Positions 13,954 to 21,394 of a stretch of 22,534 nt of DNA are shown piece after piece (the first letter of the stretch is position 1; each line of letters begins with the position of its first letter). Location: NCBI GenBank assembly GCA_035550295.1, contig DASZPJ010000012.1, forward strand, positions 1 through 22,534, written 5' to 3'. Source of the stretch: DASZPJ01 sp035550295 (GTDB lineage: Bacteria; Patescibacteriota; Saccharimonadia; Saccharimonadales; UBA4665). A program made the translations under genes and the position numbers. A model generated the notes under the pieces. That model did no database searches. It was not told the DNA's origin and worked only from the letters and a program-made list of their open reading frames with translations.

Positions 13954-15650
13954 CGGGATACGCTCACCGGAGAGATTTTAGCCTGTACTGGTGTTTGTAT
14001 ATCGGCTAAATTGTTCTGGATCGATACGGCTGTGCTTGGGCCTTCAAGCGTGATGAGATCCGAACTAACAACTTGATATTGGTCGTTGATGGTAATTTCC
14101 TGAATTATGCCACGTGCGTGGATAATGCCAAAGACTTGCGGTGTCGGATAATTGCTATGCGCGCCGGTACTGCCGCTAATGAATTCTGTCGTGTCACGAT
14201 AGGCGACAGGCGGGTGCGGCGGGCTTTGTCGCCCGGTTAATACCAGCGGCACGTTTGGGCAGTTTGCCTGAGCAATTGGCGTACCAATTAGCTGGTCATG
14301 CATTTCAAAAATCGCAGGACTAGTTTGACTACGAGCCTGATCTATAGCGCTGGCAGTAAGTGCTTGCGTAGCTTCAGCTATGGTTTCACCGGCTGGCCAA
14401 GCTTTGGGATCTCTTAACACGGCTTGGCCACCAAAAGGCACAACGTCCGGCGAGTTAAAGCCCGCGATGCGAATACCGTTGATTGTCTGCACCGTACCAT
14501 TGGCGACATACATATGCCGGGCCTTAGCCATTGCAGCGATATCAGCACCGTCGTGGTGGCCTAAACTTAGTTCAATGGGAATTTTGCCCGAGTGGGACCG
14601 CAAAGCATCAAGTACGGGAGTTTCTAAGGGCGAGCTGGTAGCCGTAATGTCACCACCGACCACGATGAGGTTGGCGTTGTATGCTCGGGCTACGTCACCC
14701 GTAATGCGAGCGGGCCCATCTTCTCCCTGGTAATCGTCGGCCAAAATAATTCGTTTAAGTCCTGATTGTGGTGCGAGCGATGATGAACCATAGCGCTGAA
14801 TAAAACTAGCCGTAAAGTTTTTCTCTTCGGCGTCATAGAATGCGTTCTTTGCGGCAAAAAATCCAGCCGCCCAATCCGCGGCAGGTTTAATGAGGCCAGT
14901 GACCCTGCTTCCAGCCAAAGCCGTGTCAGCCAGATTGCGGTCGGCAGTAATGTTGTGATGATCGGTTGGCGCCGTGTAAATATATACTCCCGAACCGAGT
15001 AATGCTCCTGCGCTCAGGGTTGCAATAGTTGCCGACACCCTACGAGGGAATTTGCGATCATCGAGCACGTGCTGCCGTTTGTCCGCACTGTAGCTCATTA
15101 ACTGGCGATGCCGAAAGCTACGCCAACCCAACCCGCCGAAACCACTGGCATATACCAGGGCTGCACCGCCTATAGCCCAGTTTTCGTAATGCTGTTCCAT
15201 AGCACTCTCAATACTGGCAATTTCTGGCCGCAGATCAGAGAATTCGTGCGCGAACTGCTTGGCTACTTCCGGGTTTACGCTTTCTTTGTTGTCATCGAGC
15301 GAAACATTATTAAAGTGGAAGGTAATATTAGCTCCCAAATCCAAACCTAGGGCATGTATATGGCTGGTACGTTGCACATTACCAACTTGCAAATTGAGAT
15401 TTATAAGATCGCTATTAGGTACGGCCTCAGCTGTCACATCAGCACCGGCAATAGGCGTTGACACATGGGCCGGTGGCGCAATCCAAGCGTCTGTCACGGC
15501 TGCCGATGCAGCAGCGACGGGGGTCATCACAGCAAACGGCAATAATACTTTACCGGCCAGTCGTTGAATTTGGGCTACGCGGGAGGTTTCGTTAGAACTG
15601 ACAGCATTGCCCACTGCTTCTTGCTGAAGGCCGTCCAAAACATCGGTCAT
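13950..15650 (-). CDS. Membrane-anchored calcineurin-like phosphoesterase-fold protein with changed metal motifs
   Basis: The protein has 566 residues. Hydrophobic segments lie near 31-55, 160-178 and 204-226, with a basic loop at 179-203. The predicted topology puts both 56-158 and the C-terminal domain (227-566) outside. The C-terminal part follows a metallophosphoesterase order: strand plus Asp (IILADDYQ, 301-308), then IVVGGDIT (329-336), SLGHHDG (362-368), EMHDQ (His451) and LTGRQS (471-476). Compared with the family pattern DxH, GDxx, GNHD/E, H, GHxH, the first His is Tyr, GNHD is GHHD, and GHxH is GRQS. It may be an altered or inactive enzyme. The substrate is unknown. It is convergent with mnmA, with overlapping stops, and divergent from alaS. 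Confidence 0.8.
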   Translation of the reverse strand: MTDVLDGLQQEAVGNAVSSNETSRVAQIQRLAGKVLLPFAVMTPVAAASAAVTDAWIAPPAHVSTPIAGADVTAEAVPNSDLINLNLQVGNVQRTSHIHALGLDLGANITFHFNNVSLDDNKESVNPEVAKQFAHEFSDLRPEIASIESAMEQHYENWAIGGAALVYASGFGGLGWRSFRHRQLMSYSADKRQHVLDDRKFPRRVSATIATLSAGALLGSGVYIYTAPTDHHNITADRNLADTALAGSRVTGLIKPAADWAAGFFAAKNAFYDAEEKNFTASFIQRYGSSSLAPQSGLKRIILADDYQGEDGPARITGDVARAYNANLIVVGGDITATSSPLETPVLDALRSHSGKIPIELSLGHHDGADIAAMAKARHMYVANGTVQTINGIRIAGFNSPDVVPFGGQAVLRDPKAWPAGETIAEATQALTASAIDQARSQTSPAIFEMHDQLIGTPIAQANCPNVPLVLTGRQSPPHPPVAYRDTTEFISGSTGAHSNYPTPQVFGIIHARGIIQEITINDQYQVVSSDLITLEGPSTAVSIQNNLADIQTPVQAKISPVSVSR

Positions 15651-15658
15651 TATTTTGT

Positions 15659-15664
15659 ACTTTA
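15659..15664 (-). promoter_or_regulatory. Possible leaderless -10 for the phosphoesterase-like gene
   Basis: On the reverse strand TAAAGT (4 of 6 to TATAAT) ends 8 bases before the ATG at 15650. This is the same spacing as the stronger leaderless promoters nearby. No -35 is evident. Confidence 0.3.
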
Positions 15665-15730
15665 CGCTTTTTTGTGGGCTACCGCACCGTGCAATTTACA
15701 ACTAGCCGAGGCCAGCCCTGTGGCTGTCTC

Positions 15731-15739
15731 TGTTATAAT
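15731..15739 (+). promoter_or_regulatory. Extended -10, near-leaderless promoter of alaS
   Basis: TGTTATAAT is a perfect extended -10. The hexamer ends at 15739, 8 bases before the ATG at 15748, so the mRNA should start at or about one base before the start codon. There is no room for a T-box or other leader control. The 97-base divergent gap otherwise holds only a short CAGCC-CTGT-GGCTG hairpin (15713-15726). Confidence 0.65.
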
Positions 15740-15747
15740 GGCTGATA

Positions 15748-17631
15748 ATGACAGCCCAGGAGATACGCAAGTCTTATTTGGATTTTTTTGTGGAGCGTGG
15801 CCACAAGGTAATTCCGCGCGCCCAGTTAGTGCCGTTGAATGATCCAACGACGCTGTTTACCGGATCCGGCATGCAGCCCCTGATCCCGTATCTTCTTGGC
15901 GAACCACACCAAGATGGCGTTCGGCTCGTTGATAGCCAAACTTGTTTGCGTGCCCAGGACATCGAAGAAGTTGGCGACAACCGTCACACGACTTTCTTTG
16001 AAATGCTCGGCAACTGGTCGCTGGGTGATTACTTCAAGGCCGAACAGCTGCCCTGGTTTTTTGAATTTCTGACCGACAAAGTTGGTTTGGATCCAAATAA
16101 GATTTACGTGACTTGCTTTGCCGGCTACCCGGATTTGGATATTCCAAAAGATACGGAAGCTGCCGAAATCTGGACCAAACTTTTTGATGACAAGGGCGTT
16201 GAAGCCAAACAAGTAGTGCTCGGTTCTGAAGAAGCTGGCTACGAAAAAGGCATGCAAGGCGGACGCATTTTCTTCTATGACGACAAAAACTGGTGGTGCC
16301 GTGGCGGCAAAGTTGCAACCATGCCGGCTGGCGAACCAGGTGGTCCGGACAGCGAAGTTTTCTACGAATTTGATTTTATTGAACATGATCCAAAATGGGG
16401 CAAGAACTGCCATCCGAACTGCGACTGTGGCCGCTTTATGGAAATCGGCAACTCCGTCTTTATGGAATACATCAAAACCGACACCGGCTTCGAAAAATTG
16501 CCGAAGCAAAATGTAGACTTTGGCGGCGGATTAGAGCGCATAGCTGCTGCCCAGCTTAACTCCCCAGACGTCTTCAAAATCAGCATCCTGCAGCCAATTA
16601 TCGACAAGCTGGAAGCTGTTTCTGGCAAAACATACGATAGCCATACCGAATCAATGCGCGTCATCGCCGATCACTTGCGCGCCGCCACATTCCTGGCCGT
16701 TGACGGCGTCAGCCCCAGTAACAAAGAGCAAGGTTACGTCATGCGTCGTTTAGTCCGCCGCGCCATCCGCTTTGCCTTCGAGCTGGGCATCGAGCAGAAC
16801 TTCCTAGAGCAAATTGTGCCCGTCATCGCCGGCTTATATGCGGATGATTACCCGGAAGTGAAAGCTAACCGGGACAAGGTCATCGAAGTCCTCACCAAAG
16901 AAGAAAAAGTTTTTCGCCAAACACTACGAAAAGGCATCCAAGAATTTAGCCGTCATGCCGGCGAAGAACTGACCGGCGAAACCGTCTTCAAGCTTTACGA
17001 TACCTACGGTTTTCCGACTGAGCTAACTTTCGAAGAAGCTTTCAAACAAGATGTGCCGGTTGCCAAAACCGCCAAAGCTGATTTTGAAAAACTCATGAAA
17101 GAACAGCGCGAACGGTCACAAACCGCCAGTAAGGGTACATTCAAGGGCGGACTCGGCGGGCAGACGATGCAGCATAAAAAGTACCACACGGCTACGCATT
17201 TGATGTACCAGGCGCTGCGTGACGTTTTGGGTGACCATGTGGTGCAAAACGGATCCAACATCACAGAAGAGCGGCTGCGGTTCGACTTCAGTCATCCCGA
17301 CAAAATGACGCCGGAACAGATTAAGCAAGTCGAAGACATTGTGAACGAGCAGATCAAAAACGATCTAAAAGTCAGTTTTGAAGAATACCCAACCAAAGTC
17401 GCCATTGAAGAAAAGGGCGCCCTGGGCCAGTTCGGCGATAGATATGGCGATACCGTCAAAGTGTACAAAATGATCGCCGATGGCGCCGACAAACCATTTA
17501 GCTTTGAAATCTGCGGCGGCCCACATGTTGACCACACCGCGCAGTTGACAGAAGGCGGTAAAAAGTTTAAGATAATTAAAGAAGAATCAAGTTCGGCGGG
17601 AATTCGCAGAATCAAAGCAATTTTAGGATAA
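15748..17631 (+). CDS. alaS: Alanyl-tRNA synthetase lacking the C-Ala domain
   Basis: Charges tRNA-Ala. The protein has 627 residues, against about 870 in most bacteria. The class II catalytic core is at the N-terminus (FLDFF-like YLDFFVERGHKVIP, TLFTGSGMQP, HTTFFEMLGNWSLGDYFK, VDFGGGLERIAA). The usual GPCGPCSE near the active site reads GEPGGPDSE, losing both Cys, and an extra CHPNCDCG stretch follows. The tRNA-recognition helices and the editing domain are present: zinc-type ligands His480 and His484 (HTATH) and Cys589 and His593 (CGGPH), ending SAGIRRIKAILG. The protein stops there, so the linker and the C-Ala/DHHA1 domain are missing. The stop is clean with no sign of a continued frame. 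A Nudix-like gene follows after 6 bases. Confidence 0.96.
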   Translation: MTAQEIRKSYLDFFVERGHKVIPRAQLVPLNDPTTLFTGSGMQPLIPYLLGEPHQDGVRLVDSQTCLRAQDIEEVGDNRHTTFFEMLGNWSLGDYFKAEQLPWFFEFLTDKVGLDPNKIYVTCFAGYPDLDIPKDTEAAEIWTKLFDDKGVEAKQVVLGSEEAGYEKGMQGGRIFFYDDKNWWCRGGKVATMPAGEPGGPDSEVFYEFDFIEHDPKWGKNCHPNCDCGRFMEIGNSVFMEYIKTDTGFEKLPKQNVDFGGGLERIAAAQLNSPDVFKISILQPIIDKLEAVSGKTYDSHTESMRVIADHLRAATFLAVDGVSPSNKEQGYVMRRLVRRAIRFAFELGIEQNFLEQIVPVIAGLYADDYPEVKANRDKVIEVLTKEEKVFRQTLRKGIQEFSRHAGEELTGETVFKLYDTYGFPTELTFEEAFKQDVPVAKTAKADFEKLMKEQRERSQTASKGTFKGGLGGQTMQHKKYHTATHLMYQALRDVLGDHVVQNGSNITEERLRFDFSHPDKMTPEQIKQVEDIVNEQIKNDLKVSFEEYPTKVAIEEKGALGQFGDRYGDTVKVYKMIADGADKPFSFEICGGPHVDHTAQLTEGGKKFKIIKEESSSAGIRRIKAILG

Positions 17632-17637
17632 ACAAAC

Positions 17638-18210
17638 ATGTTGCAAGTCGAGAGAAACATAATCATTCCTACGGACATGGGCTTTGACGTCACTGATCAC
17701 GTGCGTGCTCGCAAGGGCGATCACGTCACCAAACGCATGACTGACGGACGCTTTTTGAAAGCCGGCACTGTGCCGATAAATTCTCTCGGCCAAGTGGCGT
17801 TAATTCGCAAAGAAGACGGCGTGCGTTGGGGTTTGGCAAAAGGACATGTGGACGTTGAGGATGCGATTCACTTTGCGGATGATTTTGTACAAGCTTTGCG
17901 CCTGACAGCTGGTCGCGAAACAGCCGAAGAAACCGGCAAAATCGTTGAACTCGACAGCTTTTTAAACACCGAAATGAGTGACAAAGCAGACGGACACAAC
18001 AGCATTATTTACTATTTTGGCGCCCGAATTGTTGGGCAAACCGGCAAGCGATCCGAAAAAGAAACAATCTTGGTTGACGTCGAAGACGCTCCTGGTTTGG
18101 TAGTGCCTGAATTGGCCGGCATTGTTACTTTGGCAATTGAGCGTTGGGCCACTAGTTATGATCTTCAGGACCGCATCCCGTCTCAAGGCCTGATGTCGGT
18201 CGCAGTATAA
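17638..18210 (+). CDS. Nudix-like hydrolase with an expanded Nudix box
   Basis: The protein has 190 residues. Nudix enzymes cleave nucleoside-diphosphate-linked compounds using Mg-binding Glu residues in Gx5Ex7REUxEExGU. Here GLAKGHVDVED (65-75) starts the motif and RETAEETG (93-100) completes it. Between the Gly at 69 and the RE there are about ten more residues than the canonical box allows (FADDFVQALRLTA). The strand before it (QVALIRKEDGVRWGLAKG) is typical of the fold. The substrate cannot be told. The gene starts 6 bases after alaS in a TAAACAAACATG context with no Shine-Dalgarno site, so it is probably co-transcribed with alaS. Its TAA stop lies within the -10 box of the next gene. Confidence 0.75.
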   Translation: MLQVERNIIIPTDMGFDVTDHVRARKGDHVTKRMTDGRFLKAGTVPINSLGQVALIRKEDGVRWGLAKGHVDVEDAIHFADDFVQALRLTAGRETAEETGKIVELDSFLNTEMSDKADGHNSIIYYFGARIVGQTGKRSEKETILVDVEDAPGLVVPELAGIVTLAIERWATSYDLQDRIPSQGLMSVAV

Positions 18211-18211
18211 T
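18206..18211 (+). promoter_or_regulatory. Leaderless -10 box overlapping the Nudix stop codon
   Basis: A perfect TATAAT contains the TAA stop (18208-18210) of the upstream gene. It ends 8 bases before the ATG at 18220. No -35 or extended motif is visible. The spacing matches other leaderless starts in the window and argues for ATG 18220 over the in-frame TTG at 18217. Confidence 0.5.
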
Positions 18212-18219
18212 CAAGCTTG

Positions 18220-18813
18220 ATGCTGACCAAAACCATTATCGAAAACATCTTCTTGCTAATCGGTGAGTCGTTTTGGGCGTTTTCGGTCATTGCCCAGCTG
18301 CGCAAGGTGCTCAAGACCCACAAAACACATGGCTTGTCGGCACCAAGCATTACGCTGAACGCCGCCGGCAACATCGGCTGGATCGTTTATTTCATCCATC
18401 GACAGCTGTGGTTTCCGGTGGCGACTAACATCGTGGTGGTGACCGGCGCGATTTTGCTGTTGGGCGCAGTTCTGGAGAATAATCGTCTGCAATATCGACG
18501 CGGGCTGGCAGCGATCTTCACGATTGGTCCGCTGACCAGCCTGCTTTTGATAGGTTTTCCGGCCATCGGTGGCTGGCTGGGCATGAGCTATAACTGGATC
18601 GCCGGCACACCGTGGCTGATTCACGTTATGACATCTAAAAAATTGACTGGTATTTCGACCCATTCGCTGTTTTTTACTTGGGGTGCTATCACTTCTGTTT
18701 TGATCTACGGATCATTGATCCACGCCACTCCTTTGGTTGTTGGCAGTTTGCAGGGGATTGCCTACCAAATCGTCATCGGCAAGCGCTATTTCAAGTATCG
18801 CCATCAAGGTTGA
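18220..18813 (+). CDS. Duplicated PQ-loop / SemiSWEET-like membrane protein
   Basis: The protein has 197 residues and is highly hydrophobic, with about six or seven membrane helices. Two repeats are visible. The first has AQLRKVLKTHKTHGLSAPS then NIGWIVYF. The second has TPWLIHVMTSKKLTGISTHS then WGAITSVLIYG. Each is a PQ-loop-type pattern: helix, (P/A)Q or TPW, basic residues, (G)(L/I)S, then a helix with W and Y. In the PQ-loop/SWEET/MtN3 superfamily such repeats form three-helix bundles that carry sugars or other small solutes. Most bacterial members have one repeat and dimerise; here both lie in one chain. The substrate is unknown. A TTG at 18217 is an alternative start but lies almost at the predicted transcription start. 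Confidence 0.75.
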   Translation: MLTKTIIENIFLLIGESFWAFSVIAQLRKVLKTHKTHGLSAPSITLNAAGNIGWIVYFIHRQLWFPVATNIVVVTGAILLLGAVLENNRLQYRRGLAAIFTIGPLTSLLLIGFPAIGGWLGMSYNWIAGTPWLIHVMTSKKLTGISTHSLFFTWGAITSVLIYGSLIHATPLVVGSLQGIAYQIVIGKRYFKYRHQG

Positions 18814-18840
18814 CTTTTGGCAAACTGTTTATGGTATAAT
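18810..18840 (+). promoter_or_regulatory. Promoter with -35 and extended -10 for the second PKD gene
   Basis: TTGACT (18810-18815) and TGG plus TATAAT (18832-18840) are separated by 19 bases between hexamers. It is the strongest-looking promoter in the window. The leader is about 38 bases, A-rich, without a Shine-Dalgarno site. The start codon is at 18885. Confidence 0.65.
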
Positions 18841-18884
18841 GTGATCTGTTAAGTAAAAACAAAAACACCGGTCAAAATCCTCAC

Positions 18885-20018
18885 ATGAAAACAAGGTCCA
18901 AACGACCAGCCAAAAAGCAGTTGCGTGCTGTCCAAACCAGCCGGCATTTGCATGTCGTGCATCACCGGCACACCGGTCATGTGACACACCGGCGCACTAC
19001 TTCATATCCAGTCCTGGCCATGTTGCTGTTGATAGTTGGCGTCTTTCTGGTCAGCTGGACGCGCGGCGTAAAGGCCGATCCGCTGGTAACCAGGCAGGGA
19101 AGCTATAGCTTGACCGTCAGTGTGCCCGGCCCGCCGCCCAGCCAAGCGGCGATTATTGATGTTCCGCACGAGGGCCAAAAATTCACCAGCCAGCCCATTA
19201 CTGTCAGTGGTGATTGCCCGGTCGATACTTATGAAGTCCTTTACCGGAACGGCGCATTTAGTGGCGTGGCGCTGTGCGATTACACAGGGCACTATTCCAT
19301 GACTACCGGTTTATTCCCCGGCAATAACCAGCTAAAGGTGCGTGATTTTAGCCCCACTGACGTTGCTGGTCCGTGGTCAAACACAGTAAATGTTAGCTAC
19401 AATCCATCGCAGCCAGTTACGCCACCGAGCACTGGCGAACCGGGCAACAATCCATCAACCACAAATAGCGGTGGACCGAAAGTTTACGGCGAACCCTTAA
19501 TTTTCAAAACCAACTTTGTTTATACCGGCCATTACGTCGGCCAGGCCACGACTTGGCAGCTCGACATTGAGGGCGGCGAAGCACCTTATGCCGTGTCAGT
19601 CGACTGGGGCGATGGCGCCCAGTCCTTGGTCAGCCGCAGCCGCGCCGGCAATTTTACGATCACTCACATTTACCAAAAGCCGGGCAGCGGTTACCGGGGC
19701 AGTTATGTCACCAAATTTACGGCTAGCGACCAAAACGGTAACCTTGGGTTCCTGCAGCTGATGGCAATCGTCAATAATCCGCCATCATCCACCGCCCATG
19801 GCCATGCCGGCATCGGTTCTACCAACGGCAACGGCCAATCAGGCTCGAGCGGTGGCATACTCACCAAAAGCTATTTGTTAACAATCTTGAAATACGTCTG
19901 GTCCAGCTACCTCTTCGCAGTCCTGTTACTACTTAGTTTTTGGTTGGGTGAACGCCGTGAATACCAAAGGCTGAAACCGCTGCTAAAAAACCAACGTAAA
20001 CGAGTTCGCCACGCCTAA
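18885..20018 (+). CDS. PKD-domain surface protein with His-rich N-terminus and C-terminal anchor
   Basis: The protein has 377 residues. The N-terminal 40 residues are strongly basic with seven His between 21 and 35 (HLHVVHHRHTGHVTH). A signal-anchor helix follows (about 42-58) and a short SYSLTVSVPGPPP segment. The Ig-like domain has HEGQKFTSQPITVSGDCP with a Cys pair. A Pro/Thr/Ser/Asn linker precedes a PKD domain with WGDG at 241-244 and HIYQKPG. A Gly/Ser-rich linker leads to a C-terminal membrane helix (about 335-352) and a very basic tail. Domain order and motifs match the protein at 11913-12803, so the two are paralogues. It probably sits on the outer face of the membrane. The role is unknown. 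The FtsA-like gene follows after 32 bases from its own promoter. Confidence 0.85.
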   Translation: MKTRSKRPAKKQLRAVQTSRHLHVVHHRHTGHVTHRRTTSYPVLAMLLLIVGVFLVSWTRGVKADPLVTRQGSYSLTVSVPGPPPSQAAIIDVPHEGQKFTSQPITVSGDCPVDTYEVLYRNGAFSGVALCDYTGHYSMTTGLFPGNNQLKVRDFSPTDVAGPWSNTVNVSYNPSQPVTPPSTGEPGNNPSTTNSGGPKVYGEPLIFKTNFVYTGHYVGQATTWQLDIEGGEAPYAVSVDWGDGAQSLVSRSRAGNFTITHIYQKPGSGYRGSYVTKFTASDQNGNLGFLQLMAIVNNPPSSTAHGHAGIGSTNGNGQSGSSGGILTKSYLLTILKYVWSSYLFAVLLLLSFWLGERREYQRLKPLLKNQRKRVRHA

Positions 20019-20031
20019 TTTTAAGATTAGG
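20014..20031 (+). promoter_or_regulatory. Inverted repeat upstream of the FtsA-like gene
   Basis: CCTAAT-TTTAAG-ATTAGG is a six-pair dyad overlapping the stop codon of the PKD gene and covering the -35 region of the next promoter. There is no T-run. It could be an operator or a weak stem-loop. Confidence 0.3.
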
Positions 20032-20034
20032 ATG

Positions 20035-20043
20035 TGCTAAAAT
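20035..20043 (+). promoter_or_regulatory. Extended -10, leaderless promoter of the FtsA-like gene
   Basis: TGC plus TAAAAT ends 7 bases before the ATG at 20051. The predicted transcription start is at or next to that ATG. An in-frame GTG at 20045 would fall outside the mRNA, so ATG 20051 is chosen. Confidence 0.6.
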
Positions 20044-20050
20044 AGTGCAT

Positions 20051-21394
20051 ATGCTTCAGAAGTTTAAATCTGTTGGTAGCGACGTCGCCCGCCGGGCGCT
20101 TCATGAAGCCGGCAAGGCAACTGCCAAAGCGGGCGCCAAGGCCCGCAGTAGGACCGGCAAACAAAAAGACCAATACCTGGTAGCGCTCGATATCGGCACC
20201 GAATTCGTCAAAGCCTTGATAGGTAAAGTTAATCCAGCTGATGGCACTTTGGAAATCATTGGTGTTGGTCGCCAGCACCAGGGTCTTAGCGACATGCAGG
20301 CCGGCGCCATCGCCGACATCGCCGCCGTCGTCGAAAATTGCGACAAAGCGCTCAATGCCGCCGAAGAACAAGCCGGCGTTAGTGTCCGTACTTGCATCAT
20401 CGGCATCGCCGGCGAACTGGTCAAAGGCACCACTACAACCGTGCGCGTAGCGCGAAAAGATAGCGGCAAACCGTTGGACATTGCCGAAATGGAGAAGATT
20501 ATCAACTTGGTCCAGCAACGGGCGCAGGAAAAGGCCAAACAACAATTGGCTTGGGAGCTTGGCGGCAAAGAAGTTGACGTACGCCTGGTGAACAGCGCTC
20601 TCGTTAGTATCGAAATTGATGGTTATCCGGTGACCAACCCGATTGGTTTCCAGGGCAAAGACGTAGTCGTCCAGCTATATACCGCCTACGCACCGATGAT
20701 TCACATTGGTGCCCTGGAAAAAACCGCCCAGGAACTAGACCTCGACCTATTGGCCGTGGCTGCCGAACCGTTCGCAGTCGCCCGCGCCGTGATTGGCAAC
20801 AATCCTAACCAGACTCTCAGCGCTATTTTGATGGACGTCGGCGGCGGCACAACCGACATTGCCGTCATTAACGAAGGCGGTGTGCAGGGCACCAAGATGT
20901 TCGGCATTGGCGGACGAGCATACACTCGCGCTGTCGAGCGGGACCTCGGCGTTGAATTCGAAGACGCCGAAGACCTAAAAGTGGGCTTAAGCACCAACCA
21001 AATTCCGGCCGCCAAACGCCCGGCCGTAGAAAAAGCCCTGGCCAAAACGGCTGACACGTGGATTGGCGGAATTGAACTAGCCCTTGGAGAATTTACCAAG
21101 CTGGATCATCTGCCGCACCGCATGTTCCTGTGTGGCGGTGGTTCATCCCTCGATTTACTAATGGAAAAACTGGAAGCCACCGATTGGTACAAAACGCTTC
21201 CGTTCACCCGCCAGCCATCGGTTCACCACATCCAGCCCGGACAAGTCGTGGGAATAACCGATACCACCGGTGACGTTACCGACCACACTTTCATTACGGC
21301 AATGGGACTGCTGCGCGTTGGCATGGACACCATGCAATTTGCCAGCAGTAACGACACTATCCGCGATAAACTTGATAAAATGTTGAGTATCTAA
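20051..21394 (+). CDS. FtsA/PilM-type actin-like ATPase
   Basis: The protein has 447 residues. A basic 40-residue N-terminal extension (Lys/Arg/Ala) precedes the actin-fold ATPase. Phosphate-1 motif ALDIGTEFVKALIG (45-58) and phosphate-2 motif MDVGGGTTDIAVI (261-273) are clear. IIGVGRQHQGL and NPIGFQGKDVVVQLY resemble FtsA and its 1C/SHS2-region sequences more than PilM. The C-terminal stretch NDTIRDKLDKMLSI could be the amphipathic membrane-targeting helix of FtsA. FtsA tethers FtsZ to the membrane at division; PilM is the pilus homologue. The downstream partner is an anchored fibre-like protein, joined by a TAATG overlap, so a role in surface-structure assembly is possible. No symbol is given because FtsA and PilM cannot be separated with certainty. 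Confidence 0.9.
   Translation: MLQKFKSVGSDVARRALHEAGKATAKAGAKARSRTGKQKDQYLVALDIGTEFVKALIGKVNPADGTLEIIGVGRQHQGLSDMQAGAIADIAAVVENCDKALNAAEEQAGVSVRTCIIGIAGELVKGTTTTVRVARKDSGKPLDIAEMEKIINLVQQRAQEKAKQQLAWELGGKEVDVRLVNSALVSIEIDGYPVTNPIGFQGKDVVVQLYTAYAPMIHIGALEKTAQELDLDLLAVAAEPFAVARAVIGNNPNQTLSAILMDVGGGTTDIAVINEGGVQGTKMFGIGGRAYTRAVERDLGVEFEDAEDLKVGLSTNQIPAAKRPAVEKALAKTADTWIGGIELALGEFTKLDHLPHRMFLCGGGSSLDLLMEKLEATDWYKTLPFTRQPSVHHIQPGQVVGITDTTGDVTDHTFITAMGLLRVGMDTMQFASSNDTIRDKLDKMLSI

Noticed and set aside
15651..15747. T-box or other riboswitch controlling alaS
   Set aside because: The -10 box ends 8 bases before the alaS ATG, so there is no leader RNA to carry one. Only a short unrelated hairpin is visible upstream.
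20045..20050. GTG start for the FtsA-like gene
   Set aside because: It lies one base after the -10 hexamer and would fall upstream of the predicted transcription start. ATG 20051 fits a leaderless mRNA.
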